NCBI GenBank assembly: GCA_028281495.1
Contig: JANQJU010000031.1
Span: 1-64,000 of the forward strand
Length of the DNA: 64,000 nt
From: SAR324 cluster bacterium
GTDB taxonomy: Bacteria > SAR324 > NAC60-12
Reading direction: 5' to 3'
In this document: in pieces, positions 62,623 to 64,000 of the stretch
Position numbering within the stretch: position 1 is the stretch's first letter
How the letters are laid out: every line of letters begins with the position of its first letter
Translations under genes and position numbers: made by a program
Notes under the pieces: generated by a model
Database searches by the model: none
What the model was told of the DNA's origin: nothing
The model's input: the letters and a program-made list of their open reading frames with translations, nothing else

Positions 62623-64000
62623 TCAAGAATTGGCAAGGGGTAAGGTGAGCTTGAAAGTACTGCCCTGTCCTGGCTGACTTTCGGCCCACAGGCGACCATG
62701 ATTTTGTTCTACCAATTCTTTGCATAAGAGCAATCCCATTCCGATACCATGGGGAGCCTCACGTTGCTGTGGGCACTTTTCCCAGTCGAACAACAGGGCC
62801 AATTCTTGAGAGGTCATCCCTTTTCCCGTATCCACCACGTGGATTTCCACGTCTTTGTTTTTTTGGAAAGCCAAGAGGCGAATGGTTCCATTCAAAGGAG
62901 TGAATTTGACGGCATTGGAAAGCAAATTGTGCAAAATCGATTGCACCATATGAGGATCGGCAAACACGGTCAGCGGTTTCTCTAGGGTGTAACCGCAGTT
63001 CAAACTTTTTTGTTGATAGGCTTCTGCTAGCAAGGACATGCTTTGTTGTAGCAGGGTTTCCAAGGACAAGACTTGTGGAGAATAACGCAACAACCCTCCT
63101 TGTAAGGTGGACCATTGCAAAAGATTGTCCGCAAACTGCAACACCTGCTGGAGGGAGAGCATCAGGCGTTCGCTCATGTGACTGGTTTCTGTTTGACTGA
63201 GCACCACGGAGTTGTGCATGAGGCCTTCTGCGAGTCCGAGCAACGCTGCAAAGGGAGCTTGGAGATTGTTGGCAATCATCAGAAACAATTTATCTTTACT
63301 GCGATTCAAATCGCGCAACGAGGCTTCGGATTTTTTCAGTTTCTTGTGGACCTTTTTGAGGGTTTCATGATCCGCGAGGAGTTCACTGGCTCGATTTTCC
63401 ACCAAATGCTGAGTATCCCGCAATTCTTGGGCATATCGCTGCAACTTGGCTTCACTGCGCTCATGATCATCCAGGATGCGGCGATAGCGTGCTTCCGAAG
63501 CACGGTAGGTTTGTTCCATCCGCTTCACATACATCAGTGTGCCCAATTGATGGGCGATGGCTGAGATGATTTCCACCAGATGGAGATCTTCGTTACGATC
63601 TTCAAACATGAAAAAGACCAACACTGCCAACACTTCCCCACGGCTCAAGACTGGAACGCCCAATGCCGATTTCAATCCGACTTGGGTGGCCAATGATGCC
63701 CGGAAAAACAGAATGTTGGATTCCTGCGAAACGTTGGTATTCCACTCTGGTTGCTTGGAAAGCCACACTCGCCCCGGCAATCCAGCCCCGGCCGAAAAGA
63801 CAAACCCCTTGGTCCAGAGGCGGAACTCTTCCAAAGTGTCCGAATTGCTGTACCACACAGGACTGCATTCCAGTACCGATTCATCCGTACTTGGCAACCA
63901 CGCTTCTCCTAAGTTCCACCCCAATGTCTCACAGACATTTTTCAGAATAATGGCCAACAACTCATGAAAATCGATGGAAGCGTTGACCAACTTCGTGATG
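62623..64000 (-). CDS. GAF-domain histidine kinase-like protein with Asn in place of the phospho-His (5' end beyond window)
   Basis: The frame stays open to the right edge, so the start is outside; the TTG at 63990 is internal. A GAF domain (visible residues 1 to about 155) is followed by a long coiled coil (about 160-235). Next comes a HisKA-like helix pair in which the usual H-D/E-L-R/K reads LMIANNLQAPFAAL, so the phospho-accepting His is Asn (codon 63268-63270). The ATPase domain keeps HNLLSNAVKFTP, DTGKGMTSQ and GIGMGLLLCKELV. It may bind ATP but should not autophosphorylate on His. The gene ends 9 bp before mobBA on the same strand. Confidence 0.8.
   Translation of the reverse strand, partial: ITKLVNASIDFHELLAIILKNVCETLGWNLGEAWLPSTDESVLECSPVWYSNSDTLEEFRLWTKGFVFSAGAGLPGRVWLSKQPEWNTNVSQESNILFFRASLATQVGLKSALGVPVLSRGEVLAVLVFFMFEDRNEDLHLVEIISAIAHQLGTLMYVKRMEQTYRASEARYRRILDDHERSEAKLQRYAQELRDTQHLVENRASELLADHETLKKVHKKLKKSEASLRDLNRSKDKLFLMIANNLQAPFAALLGLAEGLMHNSVVLSQTETSHMSERLMLSLQQVLQFADNLLQWSTLQGGLLRYSPQVLSLETLLQQSMSLLAEAYQQKSLNCGYTLEKPLTVFADPHMVQSILHNLLSNAVKFTPLNGTIRLLAFQKNKDVEIHVVDTGKGMTSQELALLFDWEKCPQQREAPHGIGMGLLLCKELVEQNHGRLWAESQPGQGSTFKLTLPLANS

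Noticed and set aside
1..64000. rRNA or tRNA genes
   Set aside because: No cloverleaf-like or rRNA-like sequence was noticed in the intergenic regions; a covariance-model scan would be decisive.

Overview
The window is about 49-50% GC and gene dense. Two-thirds or more of it reads on the minus strand. It comes from a Gram-negative bacterium: there are lipoproteins with lipoboxes, an outer-membrane barrel and Sec signal peptides. The organism senses its surroundings (three methyl-accepting chemotaxis proteins, three histidine kinases) and degrades polysaccharides. The phylum cannot be fixed from sequence alone. The 2-isopropylmalate/citramalate synthase-like protein resembles Bacteroidota versions, but no other gene points firmly there.

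Layout. (1) 1-8.3 kb is a degraded accessory region. It holds Rhs core remnants, a frameshifted Rhs C-terminal toxin tip, an intact-looking Rhs toxin tip with a candidate immunity gene, a truncated IS3-family element, relics of a primase-like protein and a tyrosine recombinase, one intact PIN-toxin/antitoxin pair plus two PIN fragments, and a secreted beta-propeller/FG-GAP protein. A repeat of about 130 bp occurs at 401-531 and again at 7562-7691. (2) 8.3-20.8 kb is a mannan-utilisation locus read leftward: binding protein, two permeases, DUF624 protein, mannobiose/cellobiose 2-epimerase, GH5 mannanase, then two chemotaxis receptors and a MAPEG protein. Its LacI-type regulator lies at 25.7-26.7 kb. 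The same AACGTT-centred operator occurs three times before the operon and twice before the regulator. In both places one copy lies between the -35 and -10 boxes. (3) 21.2-28 kb holds an Rpn-like nuclease, an ECF41 sigma factor with its CMD/AhpD partner and a matching promoter, an ABC-2 exporter, and a soluble chemotaxis receptor broken by a deletion.

(4) 28-38 kb is a housekeeping-like segment: guaB with a lipoprotein, a LivK-like binding protein and a TsaC-family protein, a DUF255/thioredoxin pair and a LeuA/CimA-like synthase. (5) 38.2-48.6 kb carries two histidine kinases, a flavin amine oxidase, an S41 protease with an outer-membrane barrel, a serine-hydrolase-fold protein lacking its SxxK residues, and a divergent membrane LytTR regulator. 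(6) 48.7-61.0 kb is one gene of 4,110 codons encoding a complete hybrid assembly line: AMP-ligase, KR, PCP, KS, AT, DH, ER, KR, ACP and a terminal condensation domain. (7) 61-64 kb holds a small lipoprotein, a MobB-MobA fusion and a GAF histidine kinase whose phospho-accepting His is Asn.

The most novel candidate is the single-protein PKS/NRPS. It has a reducing loading module and ends in a condensation domain with no thioesterase. Other points of interest are the operator architecture, short tandem arrays placed at gene stop codons, and the toxin-immunity remnants.
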